Shown here: positions 24,689 through 35,754 of the stretch, piece after piece
Layout of the letters: every line of letters starts with the position of its first letter
Position numbering within the stretch: position 1 is the first letter of the stretch
Origin: Hyphomicrobiales bacterium
GTDB lineage: Bacteria > Pseudomonadota > Alphaproteobacteria > Rhizobiales > Rhizobiaceae
Length of the DNA stretch: 64,000 bases
Assembly: GCA_900470965.1 (NCBI GenBank)
Contig: UCCS01000018.1
Coordinates: 1 to 64,000, forward strand
Direction: 5' to 3'
The notes under the pieces: model-generated
Database searches by the model: none
Told to the model about the DNA's origin: nothing
What the model saw: the letters and a program-made list of their open reading frames with translations, nothing else
Position numbers and translations under genes: made by a program

Positions 24689-27600
24689 TTACAGATTGAA
24701 GTCGGAAGTGGTGAGGTTGTGGTTCCCCTTTACGCTGAGGCGGAGCTCGGCACTGCTGTCGCCGTCGACGCTCGCCTGGACGACGGTGTAATCGCCATCG
24801 TCACGCGTCTCGTGGGTGACGATCAGTTGCGCAGCACCGCTGAGCGTGGATGCGGCGACGAGCGTGAACGCCTGATTTCCGGAGACACCATTGTTGGCGT
24901 CCGTGCTGCTGAGGTCGATCTTGTCTCCGGGTTGGAAGCCGATGATTGTATCGCCATCCGCATCCTTTTCGGACAGGAATACGAACCTGTCGTTTCCGGC
25001 CCCGCCATCGATGATGTTGGCGGAAGCATTGGCGGTGATCGTGTCGTTACCTGAGCCCGTGACGACGTTCTCTACGCTCCAGAGCGTGTCGTTGCCGGAT
25101 TGGCTGCTCGATGCATTTCCTCTGCCCTTGAAGCCGCTTCCGAGATCGACCGTCAGGTTGGCGGTTATCGCTGCCATGTCCAGGGTGTCGCTGCCGGCAT
25201 CGCCATAATAAATGTCGTCGCCGTCGCTTGCCTCGGCAATAAACGTATCGTCGCCGTCGCCGCCATGGGCCGTGTCGTTGCCGGCGCCGCCGAAGACCAT
25301 GTCGGCGCCCTCGTCGCTGAAGATGCGGTCGGATCCCGCATCACCATAGAGCATGTCGTTTCCACTGCCGCCCATAAGGTCGTCGTTTCCGGCGCCGCCG
25401 AAGACCATGTCGTTGCCTGCCTCTCCACTGAGGAGGTCGTCACCGTCGTCGCCACGCATGATGTCGCCGCCGGCACCGCCGGTCGCCACATCATTGCCGG
25501 CGAATGCGACGATCATTTCCCCACTTGCCGTGCCGACAAGCACATCGGCGGCGACAGTGCCGACGACCGTGGTTCCCGTTGCTGCTCCGGGAACGGGTGG
25601 TGTCGGCGTTTCGGGCGTCGGCACCTCTTCTTCTGCATCGACCTCGCCGTTGAATTGCGGCAGGCCACCTTCGCTTGTGAAGCGAATGCTGTGCTGGCTG
25701 CTTGTCATCGTGGTCACGCCGTTTTCATCCGTCGTGATTTCGTAATCATCGGCAGTCGTGCCCGCGGGCAGGTCGATGACGTCCTGCGGTCGCAAGGTGC
25801 CGACGATCGTGTCATTGCCACCGTTCGAGCGGAACACGATGCGGTGCGCAGAGGTGAGTGCCGAGATGTCGATCGTGTCGTCACCGGCGCCACCATCAAT
25901 TGTGATCGTGTTCAGTCGCAGGCTTGTTGCCGAGAAGTCGCCGATCACCTGGAACGTATCGCCGCCGGCAGAGCCGGGTCCGGACGGATCGATACCGTTG
26001 ATCCGGATCTCTTCGATCTCGCGCAGCTCGGCGATCACAGAGGTGGCAAAATCGGTATTGGCGCCCCGCGTGATGACGATCTCTGTAGTGGCGTTCAGGC
26101 TTGCGCCATTGTTGCCGGCCAGTGCGTCCCATGCAGCGCGGGTATAGATGCGGTAGGTTTCTGCGACCGCGCTGTTGCCTGTGATCACAAAAGTGTCCCC
26201 GGCCTGCCCTTCCGTGCCGCCATTGACGATGTCGCGCCCGTCGGAATTGGCCAGCGAAGTCGCTGTCGCGTTGTTGGCGTTCCAGTTGAACGTATCGTCG
26301 CCGGCATCACCGTTGAGCGTGTCGTTGCCTGTGCCGCCGTTGACGATGTCGTTGCCGGCTCCCGCATTGACGGTGTCGTTACCGCCAAGCGCATTGATCG
26401 TGTCCGCACCAGCTGTGCCATTATGCGTCTGGCCGGCTGCCGCGCCGTTGATCACGTTTCCGGCAGTTGCGAGCGTGAAGTCGGAGATGTCGATACCGGC
26501 ATTGTTGACCCCGTTGATCTGGATCGTGCCCTGGATGGTCGAGGCCGGCCCGTTCTCGCGGATGGTAATGATCGTGTTGCCGCCGCTGGCGGATTCGAAC
26601 ACCCGATTGGCGAAGTTCGCCGCCGTTATCCCCAGCCCGCTGAGGTCGATGCGATCCTGGTTCGCCGGCGTGCCGCCGGTGGCATCGAAGCTGTTGATGA
26701 CATCGGCTCCGAAGCCGGTCGAATTGTAGATGATAGTGTTGACGCCGCCGCCTACATCGATCGTGTCGTTGCCGGCACCGCCGATGATGGTGTCATTGTC
26801 GTCACCGCCATTCAGCGTGTCGTTGCCATCGCCGCCGTCGAGCAGGTCAGCTCCGGCAGCACCATTGAGCGTATCGTTGTTGCCGCCGCCGAAGAGCTGG
26901 TTTGCGGCGCCATTACCGTTGATCGTGTTGGCGAGCGTGTTGCCGCGTCCGGTGACCGCCGCGCCGATGAGATTGAGGTTCTCCACCTCAGCCCCGAGCG
27001 TGTAGTCTACACTGGAGTCGACCCGGTCCGTGCCGCCTGCCGCCAGTTCCGTCACCACGTCGCCGGCATCGTCAACAGAATAGATGTCGTCCCCGACACC
27101 GCCCAGCATGGCGTCGGCACCAAGGCCGCCGTTCAGCATGTCATTGCCGCCAAGCCCCGTCAGCGTATCGGCAAGATCGCCACCGGTGATGACGTTATTG
27201 CCGTCGTTGCCGGTGCCGGCAAACTGGTCGGCGTCGACACCCGTATAGGTCAGGTTCTCGACATTGGCGAAGGCGGCCAGTGTGTAGAGTGCTGCCGTCG
27301 TCTCGACCGTGTCGGTACCGCCAGCCGCGACCTCAACGATCAGATCCTCGCCGGTATCGTCGATATAGGTGTCGTTGCCGGCACCGCCGACCAGCGTGTC
27401 GATATCGTCGCCGCCGTCAAGCGTGTCGTTCCCGGCGCCGCCGACGAGCAGATCCTCACCAAGCCCGCCATTGAGCGTATCATTGCCCTCATGGCCGAAC
27501 AGCAGGTCGAAGCCGGTATTGCCGGTCAGGGTATCGTTAGCCGTCGTGCCTGCGAGTGCCGTGTTGATGCCGACAGCCGCCGTCCGCTCGCCGTTGTCAT

Positions 27601-30600
27601 CCGTGCTAAGCGCATAGTCGCCGGTCAGAACATAGCCTTCGAAGGTACTGCCGTTGAAGTTGATGAACTCCACCGCTTCACCGGCGGTGTCGAAGTGATC
27701 GGTGACGCTTGCCTGCTGGCCGTTGAACTGGATGACCAGGTCGTCGTTACCTCCGCCGGCGGTCACTTCAAACATGTTGAGCCCGGCAAGAGCGGCCGGT
27801 AGCGCCGGCGGCACGGTGCCTCCGACCGTGATGCGGTCGGTGCCGGCTGTCTCGTTGATGACGTCGATCCCGTCGCCGAGATTGATGACATAGGTGTCGT
27901 TACCGGCGCCGCCGTTCAATGTCTCGGTGGCGCTGGAGAAGGCGATCGACAGGTTATTGATCCCGACAAAGTCGCCGCTGTTATTCGTGCCGGCCACTAC
28001 GAACCTGATTGCCGAATTGGCACCGAACGGTCCGTTCAATGGCAAGTTGTTTATCGATCCTGTGTTGGATGCGCCGGTTATGGTCTGGATCGTCTGATTG
28101 AAGTTGACGCCATCGGCGGCGAACAGAACCGTGACCGTTTCTCCCGCGTCGAAGCCGCTCTCATTGTAGGTGTAGCTGATGGTGGCGCTCGATGCGCCCG
28201 ACAGATTGAAGGATCGGGTAATCGTCGCCGTGCCGTTGCCCGGATCGTTGTCATCATCGCGCAGGCGCAACTCGTTGGTACCGTCGTCAATGCGGATCTG
28301 GCCTGCGGCTGCACTATTCGTATTGCCGTTGTCTCCTGTTTCAACCCAAGGCGTGGCCCATGCCGCCGTCCCACTCGATCCATTCAGTACGGTGTTGTCG
28401 AAATTATCGGCATAAGTGCCTGAGGCGCCCGCCGTGCTCGGCCCACCGACGAGGATGTCGTTGCCGTCGCCGCCGTTGAGGACGTCGTTGCCGCCGAGGC
28501 CTAGCATCAGGTCGTCGCCGGTTGTGCCATTGAGAACGTCGTTGCCTTCGGTACCGACGATTATGCCGACGGTGCCATCGGTAAATTGCAGACGCTCTAC
28601 ATTCCGCAGCCGGTCGGAGCCATCGAGGTTGAGCTCGGTAACGTCGGTGACGGTGACCTGCCCATCGGCAGTCGCGCCGAACGTATAATCGCCCCTCGCA
28701 CCCTGGAACACTGCCGTATCGACATCACCAGCCGTCGTATCGGTCCGGATGGTCCGCACGATCGCCAGCTGGCCAGGGTTTATCGAGCCGTTGAACATCG
28801 CGGCGGCCAGCGTCGTCATGCTGTTGTGCAGCGCGATCGGCTGACCGGTATGTTGCGTGTCGCCTGGTGCAAACACACCGATCTGGACGTCGAGCCATTT
28901 GTCGCCGTCGATGATGTCGTCACCGGCAAGGCCTTTCATGATGTCGCCGCCGTCGCCACCCAGAATGATGTCGCCGGCGCTGAATTCCGTGACACCCGCG
29001 CCAAGGATTTCCTGGAGGCCCTGGATGAGAGCGATGCCCTCGGCCGTCAGCGCACTGCCCTGATAGCCCTCGGTGCCGCCCTGAGCTGCGGGGAGCCGCT
29101 CTGCTGCGAGTGTGTTCGTGCCGGTCAGGACATCGCCGAATTTCGTACCCGACAGACCTTCGACCGACTCGTATTCGTCGAGCGCTGCATTCTGGGGCAG
29201 CGTCGGTGCCTCGTCGAAGACGATCGGGATCGACAGATCGGCGTTCACGAAGTTCGGGTTGTCCTTGTAGGTTGCCCAGTCAAAGCCGGACATGCCCACC
29301 ATCTTGCCGCGACCGGCGCTGCCGACGAAGATATCGTGGCCGCCCTCGCCGATGAACTCGTCAAAGCCGCCATCGCCCAGGAACACGTCGTGGCCATCGA
29401 TCTCGTCATGCGAGAAGATTTCGTCGAAGTTATCCCCGGGTGCGCCGTCGAATGTGCCGGTTTCGATCCAGTCATTGCCCTCGTTGCCGAGGATGCGTTC
29501 GGCATTCTTATTGCCGTAGATAAAGTCGTTACCGGTGCCGGCGAAGACTTCCGAGCCCATGTCCGTGCCGAGGAAGATGAAGTCCTGGCCGTCATTGCCC
29601 ATCACCAGGTCGAGACCAGGCCCGGCATGGACGACGTCATTGCCCTTGCCGGCCTTGATATTGTCGTCGCCGCCGCTGTCGACGATGATGTCGTCGCCGT
29701 CGCCGCCATTAATGATGTCGTTGCCGAAGCCACCTTCGAGCCGGTCATTGCCGCCATCACCGAACAGCGTGTCGTCGCCGATGCCCGCGATGATGGTGTC
29801 ATTAGCTTCGGTACCGCCCATGACCACATGGTCGCCACCTGTGTAGCGCAGGTAGTTGGTGTCCGGACCGACGGTAGCCGGGTTGTTGCGGATGACGAGT
29901 TGCGTGAGAATACCATCGCCAACCGGATCGGTGCTCTCAAGCACGCCATCGCCGTCAAGATCGTTGAACTGCCTGGCTTGGTTGACCTCCAGGATGAGGC
30001 CGGGGGTCGAGAAGACGTCCGACGGCAGATGGGTCGCGTCGGTATTGCGCATGATCATTGCGGCGAAGGAATTATTCTCCATCTCGCCGAAGAGATGCAG
30101 GCCGTCGAGGCGCTGCAGATAGTAGAAGCGGTCGCCGTTCTGTAGCTTCTCCATCTGCGTCTCGAAGACGAAATTGAAGGTCGAACCGAGCATGCCGCCA
30201 AAGGGCATGATCGCTTCGGCCAGTCCGCCGATCCATAGATCGACATCGTTGAGGCCGCCGAGCGTGCCGCCTGCATAGGTTCCGCTTGCGTTGAGGAAGT
30301 CGAGCCGGTCCGCTGGGACCTCTAGTCCGCCGACTGACACGCCGGAGATGATGGTGAGCGCTGCGTCGCGCTTGCCCTCGATTGTCGTCTGGCCTGCAAT
30401 CAGCGAATGCGTACCGTAGGCCGCGACGAAGTTGATGATCGAGGCCTCGTGCTTGAGATGCCCGGCGAAATCAACCCAGCTTTCATAGGGCTTGAGGAGC
30501 ACGTCCTGATTGGTCGCATTGTAGAATTGCGTGCGGGCTTCATTCAATGTTGGTACGCCGGTATCGCGGCCGCGGGCGAGGTTGATGGTCGCCAAATCCA

Positions 30601-32776
30601 GTGGCAGGCCGAGCAGATTGTTGCGCAGCGCGCTGGTAACGAACTCGTCGATCTCGTTGCCCGCCTGCCGCGTCATGCCGCGAACGATGGCGCCTGCCGA
30701 AATATTTGCATCGACGGTCGCTGTTCCGCCATTGTTCTCGAACTGCAGGGGATTCAGGAAGCCTTCGATCAGGCCGATATGATCTGGGTTGAAGTTCGGG
30801 TCGAAGCGATCGATCGATTCCGTCAGCATCGAGTGGCCGAAACGATAGACCACATGCGCGAATTCGGCGACGATGGAGGGGTCGATGGTGACGTCGTAGC
30901 CATCGGGAACCAGGAAAACGTTGATGTTCGGCTGGATCTTGCGGGCGAATTCTTCGAATACGAGGTGCTGATACTGCATTTCGGTGCCGAACTTGGCAGC
31001 CTGAAAGAGGCGCTCGCCGTCCCACACGAGGCCAGCCGCCGAGGCAGGAACCTCCGCAACGTCGTCAATGAGCCATTCGTTCAGGAAGGCCACTGCCTCT
31101 GCCTGGGAAGCGCCGTCGTCCAGCATCGCAACGGCATCCGTGAAGACCACATCCTTGGTGTGTTCCACCAGCCGGTTATGCTCCGAGTGGAACACGTGAT
31201 GCACGGCAGTCAGGCCGATATTCTCGTTGGCTCGGCCATCGCCGGCGACGTAATGCGCATCGAGCAATTCGTTGTCGTAGACTCCAGGCTCGTTGCCCGG
31301 GTTTTCAAGCCCGATCTCGATGTCGCCGTCGGCCAGTCCACCCGGCACGGCATTATGAGCGATATCGGCGAGGAAGGCGTGGCCGGTCAGGATCGCATTC
31401 GCCGGAACGGCAACGCCTAATCCTCCATTGGCCAAAGGATTTCCTTCGACAAGGCCTGTAGCGGTCACCATCTGCGGGAAACCATTCGGTCCGCGGATGA
31501 ATTCGCCATAGGGGTCGGTGGCGAGCAGCGGAACGTTGCCGACATTGGCGTCGACAAGCTGGATGCCCAGCATAGAGGCGGCCTGTGCCTTCAGATCCGC
31601 CCATGTCGCCATGCCGCCATTGCCGCCCTCGATGAGCTTGCCGGTCGAGACCGGGTCGCCGGCAGCGTTAAACACATAGGCCCTGAGGAAGACTTGATGA
31701 GACGGATGGGACGTATAGGTCTGGTTCTGATCGACAAATGAGGTCGTCGTGTTGACCGGACGATCGGTATTATCAGCAGCTTCGTTGACGGTCGTTGCCG
31801 GGTCGTCATTCATAATACCGTCGGCGCCGGGGCCGGCAAGGGTGGCGCGTGTGAGCACCATAAAGTTGGTATCGCTTCCCTCGACATAGAGCGGGTCGTC
31901 CGGCATCAGCGGAATGAAGACCGTGCCGTTGCCGCCCTTGGCGACGAGGTCGAGACCGTGATCGAAGAATTGGCCGAAGAGGGTGAACCAGGAATTGAAT
32001 GGCGCCGACAGGCCCTCGTCAGGCGCGGCATTGGTGATCACCACATTGACGCCTTCGAGTTCGACGCCGCTTGCTTCGAGCAGCGCGACCAAAGCGTCAT
32101 CTTGCGCATCAAGCGCTGCTTGCGCGGCGGCCAGATTGGCCGCGGTCGCGGCGGCGGCGTCCTGCAAGGCCTGATTATTGGGGCTTGCGGACGCGGCCGC
32201 CTGCGCCTCGGCGTTCAGCCGCTCAGCCGTGCCCACGGCGTTGAACAATGGACGCAGCGGCTCGTAGGCCGCCGTGATCTGGGCGGTGACCGTCATCTGC
32301 TGCGCCGCTGGGACAATGCCGGCGCGCTGCAGGGCCGTAAGGATCGCCGACGGATTGCCGAGCGTCTGATCGACGATCAGATTGGAGATCGTGCGGACTG
32401 TCGGGTCGAAGACGTCGCTTGGGGCCGCCGTGCCGGGTCCGTCATTATCGACACCAGGCTGATAGGTCACGGGAACCAGGGCACCTCCCGGTCCACCCGG
32501 CACCATGATCGTCTTGAACTGGGTGCCGAGGTTTTCTGGAAACTCATTGTCGGCCGCACCCCATTCCGGATGCAGCGGGTTGTTGTACGTGCCGTCGACG
32601 GTGCGCAGCCCCCAAGCAAGATTATAGGTCGGGATCGAGCCGCCAGCGCCGAAAAGCGGCTTTGCCACATTGTTCGGATCGCCAGTCGATATGCCTTGCC
32701 GGAAAGCGGCATCGGCTTCCGCAATTTTGATCTGCTTCAAGATGAAATCGAGATCCGATCGAATATAGGTGACCAT
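24689..32776 (-). CDS. Giant secreted RTX protein with animal-type heme peroxidase domain
   Basis: 2,695 residues from the ATG at 32776, chosen because GGGGGGAG lies 4 nt upstream; the frame could extend to 32854. Residues 250-950 are an animal (peroxinectin/myeloperoxidase-type) heme peroxidase domain, with distal His region [19 protein letters not shown] near 520 and proximal His region [20 protein letters not shown] near 640. From about 980 onward there are RTX GGxGxD blocks interspersed with beta domains. One is a jelly-roll-like insert near 1450-1615 ([20 protein letters not shown]). The last 150 residues ([15 protein letters not shown], then [11 protein letters not shown] and LTTSDFNL) resemble a type I secretion tail. 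There is no Sec signal, in line with export by the adjacent system. Likely extracellular peroxidase; role in surface interactions is inferred. Confidence 0.9.
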   Translation of the reverse strand: MVTYIRSDLDFILKQIKIAEADAAFRQGISTGDPNNVAKPLFGAGGSIPTYNLAWGLRTVDGTYNNPLHPEWGAADNEFPENLGTQFKTIMVPGGPGGALVPVTYQPGVDNDGPGTAAPSDVFDPTVRTISNLIVDQTLGNPSAILTALQRAGIVPAAQQMTVTAQITAAYEPLRPLFNAVGTAERLNAEAQAAASASPNNQALQDAAAATAANLAAAQAALDAQDDALVALLEASGVELEGVNVVITNAAPDEGLSAPFNSWFTLFGQFFDHGLDLVAKGGNGTVFIPLMPDDPLYVEGSDTNFMVLTRATLAGPGADGIMNDDPATTVNEAADNTDRPVNTTTSFVDQNQTYTSHPSHQVFLRAYVFNAAGDPVSTGKLIEGGNGGMATWADLKAQAASMLGIQLVDANVGNVPLLATDPYGEFIRGPNGFPQMVTATGLVEGNPLANGGLGVAVPANAILTGHAFLADIAHNAVPGGLADGDIEIGLENPGNEPGVYDNELLDAHYVAGDGRANENIGLTAVHHVFHSEHNRLVEHTKDVVFTDAVAMLDDGASQAEAVAFLNEWLIDDVAEVPASAAGLVWDGERLFQAAKFGTEMQYQHLVFEEFARKIQPNINVFLVPDGYDVTIDPSIVAEFAHVVYRFGHSMLTESIDRFDPNFNPDHIGLIEGFLNPLQFENNGGTATVDANISAGAIVRGMTRQAGNEIDEFVTSALRNNLLGLPLDLATINLARGRDTGVPTLNEARTQFYNATNQDVLLKPYESWVDFAGHLKHEASIINFVAAYGTHSLIAGQTTIEGKRDAALTIISGVSVGGLEVPADRLDFLNASGTYAGGTLGGLNDVDLWIGGLAEAIMPFGGMLGSTFNFVFETQMEKLQNGDRFYYLQRLDGLHLFGEMENNSFAAMIMRNTDATHLPSDVFSTPGLILEVNQARQFNDLDGDGVLESTDPVGDGILTQLVIRNNPATVGPDTNYLRYTGGDHVVMGGTEANDTIIAGIGDDTLFGDGGNDRLEGGFGNDIINGGDGDDIIVDSGGDDNIKAGKGNDVVHAGPGLDLVMGNDGQDFIFLGTDMGSEVFAGTGNDFIYGNKNAERILGNEGNDWIETGTFDGAPGDNFDEIFSHDEIDGHDVFLGDGGFDEFIGEGGHDIFVGSAGRGKMVGMSGFDWATYKDNPNFVNADLSIPIVFDEAPTLPQNAALDEYESVEGLSGTKFGDVLTGTNTLAAERLPAAQGGTEGYQGSALTAEGIALIQGLQEILGAGVTEFSAGDIILGGDGGDIMKGLAGDDIIDGDKWLDVQIGVFAPGDTQHTGQPIALHNSMTTLAAAMFNGSINPGQLAIVRTIRTDTTAGDVDTAVFQGARGDYTFGATADGQVTVTDVTELNLDGSDRLRNVERLQFTDGTVGIIVGTEGNDVLNGTTGDDLMLGLGGNDVLNGGDGNDILVGGPSTAGASGTYADNFDNTVLNGSSGTAAWATPWVETGDNGNTNSAAAGQIRIDDGTNELRLRDDDNDPGNGTATITRSFNLSGASSATISYTYNESGFDAGETVTVLFAADGVNFNQTIQTITGASNTGSINNLPLNGPFGANSAIRFVVAGTNNSGDFVGINNLSIAFSSATETLNGGAGNDTYVINLGDGIDVINETAGTDRITVGGTVPPALPAALAGLNMFEVTAGGGNDDLVIQFNGQQASVTDHFDTAGEAVEFINFNGSTFEGYVLTGDYALSTDDNGERTAAVGINTALAGTTANDTLTGNTGFDLLFGHEGNDTLNGGLGEDLLVGGAGNDTLDGGDDIDTLVGGAGNDTYIDDTGEDLIVEVAAGGTDTVETTAALYTLAAFANVENLTYTGVDADQFAGTGNDGNNVITGGDLADTLTGLGGNDMLNGGLGADAMLGGVGDDIYSVDDAGDVVTELAAGGTDRVDSSVDYTLGAEVENLNLIGAAVTGRGNTLANTINGNGAANQLFGGGNNDTLNGAAGADLLDGGDGNDTLNGGDDNDTIIGGAGNDTIDVGGGVNTIIYNSTGFGADVINSFDATGGTPANQDRIDLSGLGITAANFANRVFESASGGNTIITIRENGPASTIQGTIQINGVNNAGIDISDFTLATAGNVINGAAAGQTHNGTAGADTINALGGNDTVNAGAGNDIVNGGTGNDTLNGDAGDDTFNWNANNATATSLANSDGRDIVNGGTEGQAGDTFVITGNSAVAETYRIYTRAAWDALAGNNGASLNATTEIVITRGANTDFATSVIAELREIEEIRINGIDPSGPGSAGGDTFQVIGDFSATSLRLNTITIDGGAGDDTIDISALTSAHRIVFRSNGGNDTIVGTLRPQDVIDLPAGTTADDYEITTDENGVTTMTSSQHSIRFTSEGGLPQFNGEVDAEEEVPTPETPTPPVPGAATGTTVVGTVAADVLVGTASGEMIVAFAGNDVATGGAGGDIMRGDDGDDLLSGEAGNDMVFGGAGNDDLMGGSGNDMLYGDAGSDRIFSDEGADMVFGGAGNDTAHGGDGDDTFIAEASDGDDIYYGDAGSDTLDMAAITANLTVDLGSGFKGRGNASSSQSGNDTLWSVENVVTGSGNDTITANASANIIDGGAGNDRFVFLSEKDADGDTIIGFQPGDKIDLSSTDANNGVSGNQAFTLVAASTLSGAAQLIVTHETRDDGDYTVVQASVDGDSSAELRLSVKGNHNLTTSDFNL
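25180..25520 (-). repeat. C-terminal RTX repeat block of the peroxidase
   Basis: About ten consecutive GGAGxD-type nonapeptides ([20 protein letters not shown] and following) encoded by imperfect 27-base units. Further blocks of the same kind lie at about 26270-26450, 26750-26900, 27060-27540, 28430-28560 and 29490-29840. Confidence 0.8.
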
Positions 32777-32954
32777 TTTACTCCCCCCTTTGGATTGCTC
32801 AGGAAACGGTATCGTTCCGGCAATGCTTCTTTTCCGGTCTGCGATGGCAGACACCGGCTGCTCCGCTGCGATCTTCTACTGGGGTTTCGGAGATGAGGTT
32901 GCGAAAGCCGATAGAAAATCTTCAGGATTGTCTGCGACGATCGGATAGTGTCTT

Positions 32955-34496
32955 GTGGCAAGGCGAAGAGATAGTTCCAAAGGTCCGCCGATATTTACGG
33001 ACTTTGGTCTTCAGGAGGCCGGGACGTTAGGCCCGGAAGAAAATGTGACTTTGGTCCCGCTCACGAAGATCTCCGGCGGCTTGAGTTCCAAGATCTTGGC
33101 AACTTGGCACGGCCTTGATTTAACGAAGCAATTTCTGATTGTGGCAGGACTCGTCATCTGCAGTTCGATGGCGATCCTAGGTGAGTGGTTGAACGGCCAG
33201 ATTGCGGCAAATCAGCTGAGAAGTCGCGCCGAATCCGGTGCCCTTTACATGGAGGGTTTTCTTGCTCGTCACATCGAGGGATCGTCAAGCGACCCCCAGG
33301 TGGCCGAAGCCCGCCGCAAAGAACTCGACGATCTGTTGATCGGCACCGATCTCGCGCGTCGGGTCGAAGGCTTCAGGATCTGGCGCAGTGATGGGGCAGT
33401 CATCTACAGCACCGACAAGTCTCTGATTGGAAAAATCTTCCCGTCGTCGGATATCGACCTGGCTTTTTCGGGCCAGGTCGTCGCCCAACTTGAAAACGGC
33501 CACAACGACGGCGAGGGGGGAGAAGCGACCAGGGGTCGACCGTTGATCGAAATCTATGCGCCGATCTATCGCTCAGGCACGCGCGACATCATTGCCGTGG
33601 GAGAGCTCTACGAGGATGCCGCCGAATTCGTCGTCCAGCGAGCACGGGTGCAGCGTCAGACATGGGCGATCGTTGGTGCAACGACACTGGCCATTATGGC
33701 CTTGCTGTTCCTCATCGTTCGACGGGCGAGCAATATCATTGCCAATCAAAGGATGACCCTGAAATCGCAACTAACTGAGGCTCAGACGCTAGCCAAGCAG
33801 AATACTGAGCTGCGCAAGGCCGCTGATCGGGCGCGCATGGATGCATCGAAGTCCAACGAGCAGCTTCTCAATCGCATTGGTGCGGATCTCCACGATGGTC
33901 CCGTTCAACTCCTCAGCCTGCTGATCCTCAAGCTGGGGGAAAGTACAGAGGCACCGGTCCCATCAAGCACAACCTTCGAGAGCGCGTCCGGAGTGCAGGA
34001 GGCCGATCTTGCTCCCGCACGTATCGCAAGCCAGGTGCTTACAGAGTTACGTGAACTCTCGACAGGGTTGGTTCTGCCGGAGATCGAACATTTGCCGCTG
34101 AAGGCGGCCCTTCGCATGGCGATCGACCAGCACGAATATGCCACCGGTTCGAAAGTTACATCGGAGTGTGAGGGGCTGCCTGAGCGTGTCGCGCATCCTT
34201 TGAAAATCTGTCTTTATCGGGTTGTCCAGGAGGGACTTAGCAACGCGTTTCGGCATGGCGGCGGCCATGACCAGCGGGTCTCTGCCTGGGCAGACCTGTC
34301 AGCCATCACTGTCGTTATTGCAGACAGCGGCCCGGGCTTTGGAAAGAGCAACTCGAGGGGGGACCACAGACCGCTCGGTCTGCAGGGTATTCGCAATCGC
34401 GTTGAAGCCTTCGGCGGTCGTGTTCACATTCGCCAGCGTCCCCGCTCGGGAACCGAGCTTGAGGTCGTCGTACCGATGGAAGGTAACAGTATCTAG
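32955..34496 (+). CDS. NarL-type sensor histidine kinase
   Basis: 513 residues from a GTG at 32955; the true start is uncertain and may lie further in, because the first 50 residues look non-conserved. Membrane segment one is about 57-76 (KQFLIVAGLVICSSMAILGE), then a periplasmic sensor of about 155 residues, then a second segment near 235-257 (WAIVGATTLAIMALLFLIVR). The HisKA_3 phosphoacceptor motif is GADLHDGPVQLL near 310, and the ATPase has NAFRHGGG, then DSGPGFGKS and GLQGIRNRVEAFGG. It is divergent from the giant peroxidase gene and convergent, by 4 nt overlap, with a NarL-type regulator. The pair probably controls the secretion island. Confidence 0.87.
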   Translation: MARRRDSSKGPPIFTDFGLQEAGTLGPEENVTLVPLTKISGGLSSKILATWHGLDLTKQFLIVAGLVICSSMAILGEWLNGQIAANQLRSRAESGALYMEGFLARHIEGSSSDPQVAEARRKELDDLLIGTDLARRVEGFRIWRSDGAVIYSTDKSLIGKIFPSSDIDLAFSGQVVAQLENGHNDGEGGEATRGRPLIEIYAPIYRSGTRDIIAVGELYEDAAEFVVQRARVQRQTWAIVGATTLAIMALLFLIVRRASNIIANQRMTLKSQLTEAQTLAKQNTELRKAADRARMDASKSNEQLLNRIGADLHDGPVQLLSLLILKLGESTEAPVPSSTTFESASGVQEADLAPARIASQVLTELRELSTGLVLPEIEHLPLKAALRMAIDQHEYATGSKVTSECEGLPERVAHPLKICLYRVVQEGLSNAFRHGGGHDQRVSAWADLSAITVVIADSGPGFGKSNSRGDHRPLGLQGIRNRVEAFGGRVHIRQRPRSGTELEVVVPMEGNSI

Positions 34497-35152
34497 TGGC
34501 GCTGAATCGTGTCTGTTCCACTCTCAAGCTTTTGAGCGGCGAGTAGAACTTCCAGCCGATTTCGCGCGTTCAGCTTCTGCATCAGGATCGTCATGTAGTT
34601 TTTCACGGTCTTCTCGCCGATCTGCAGGTCGGCTGCGATCTGACGGTTCGTGAACCCCCGCAACAACATCCGGATGATCTGGCCCTCGCGGATGCTGAGC
34701 TTCACTTCCGTACCTGTCACTTTTCGCAGCGAGGCTATCTTGAGCTCTTCTATGACCTTGCAGGCAAAGGCGGGCGTGATGAACATATCGCCTCGATGGA
34801 CAGTTGCGATGGCCTGGATGAGCTCCTTGGCACTACTGCCTTTGAGCACATAGCCGCTGGCGCCTGCGTTGAGTGCTCGCACAGCGTGATCGCTGCCAGT
34901 CATGGCTGTGAAGACCAGGATTTTCGTTCGTTTTTTTTCGACAAGTTTCGAGATCGTGTCGAACATGTTTCCGGGCATCATCAGATCGACGATAAAGACG
35001 TCGGGCGCCAAGCGCAGGCCGATCTCCAATGCCTCCTCTGCGCTCGACCCGGTCGCCGCGACAGCAAATGCCGGCTGCTTCCTAAGGATTTCAGTCAATC
35101 CGGCCAGCATTAACGGATGGTCGTCAACCAATGCTACTGAGATTGGACTCAT
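34493..35152 (-). CDS. NarL/FixJ-family response regulator
   Basis: 219 residues. Receiver domain 1-125 with VALVDDHPLMLAGLTEIL (acidic pair), PDVFIVDLMMPGN (phosphoacceptor Asp), VFTAMT and GYVLKGSSAKELI (conserved Lys). LuxR-type helix-turn-helix 150-212: LSIREGQIIRMLLRGFTNRQ, then IAADLQIGEKTVKNYMTILM. The last stop overlaps the kinase gene stop by 4 nt on the other strand. Convergent cognate pairs are uncommon and separate the expression of kinase and regulator. The regulator is most plausibly the partner of the kinase at 32955. Confidence 0.92.
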   Translation of the reverse strand: MSPISVALVDDHPLMLAGLTEILRKQPAFAVAATGSSAEEALEIGLRLAPDVFIVDLMMPGNMFDTISKLVEKKRTKILVFTAMTGSDHAVRALNAGASGYVLKGSSAKELIQAIATVHRGDMFITPAFACKVIEELKIASLRKVTGTEVKLSIREGQIIRMLLRGFTNRQIAADLQIGEKTVKNYMTILMQKLNARNRLEVLLAAQKLESGTDTIQRH

Positions 35153-35754
35153 GTTATGCGCCCTGTACTAAGTAATTGTATAATTTGTATTCGTAATTTA
35201 ATTTCCTGTCTATGTAGCCATTTCTGACTATTACTCTCGTGGGTGGAGTAAGAGTCTAGCCACACATCACCCTCACCCGCGCTGCATTCAGTCCACACAC
35301 AGTCCCAAGACGGCCTCGATATGGGGATGATCTCATCAGTGGTGCGGCAATGCGCGACAGAAACGCTGACAGCGCGAACTCTCCGGTGCCGGTCTAGTGG
35401 CCATGGAAATACACGACGCTATGGGAACGCCCTGGACACAAACTGGAATTGGATTGTTGCGAAACGGAAAAAGGGGGGCACGCAGCGCCGGAACTCAAGA
35501 CGAGAAGGCGACCGGCTTTCTCCGCAGAATAAACTTATCCGTTTGGAGCAATAGCGTTTCCATTCTATCAGCCGCTTACGTCCGGATGGATAAAAGCCCG
35601 ACTATAAATTTAAAGCAATATTAAGCGCCGTGCCGATCGCCGGGTCGACAGTGTTTGCGTGGCATTGCCATAATAGCCCAATATGAGTTTGCATTTATCG
35701 CGCGTTTGATTGGCTCCCGCTCAGCAAGCCGATTAGCCAATAGCGGAGCTACAC
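35153..35754. other. AT-richer intergenic region, no gene recognised
   Basis: About 600 bases between the divergent response regulator and MHYT-GGDEF genes. Frames of up to 78 residues occur on the plus strand (35321-35624), but they are Arg/Gly-rich, lack a family and overlap one another. The AT-rich parts near 35160-35215 and 35560-35630 are the likely promoters. Confidence 0.35.

Noticed and set aside
20397-29850. Tandem repeats that could suggest a CRISPR array or satellite
   Set aside because: Unit length is 27 bases, units are imperfect and in frame, and they code for GGxGxD nonapeptides. They are RTX repeats inside genes.
20334-32896. Very long plus-strand frames opposite the RTX genes (for example 20334-22121, 25100-27802, 28586-30145)
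   Set aside because: They are antisense shadows created by the GC-rich 27-base RTX repeats, which keep all frames open. They lack ribosome sites and recognisable domains, while the minus-strand readings are full proteins with motifs.
35321-35624. Overlapping small plus-strand frames before the MHYT-GGDEF gene
   Set aside because: Two frames overlap each other and are Arg/Gly-rich without recognisable domains. Neither has convincing support.
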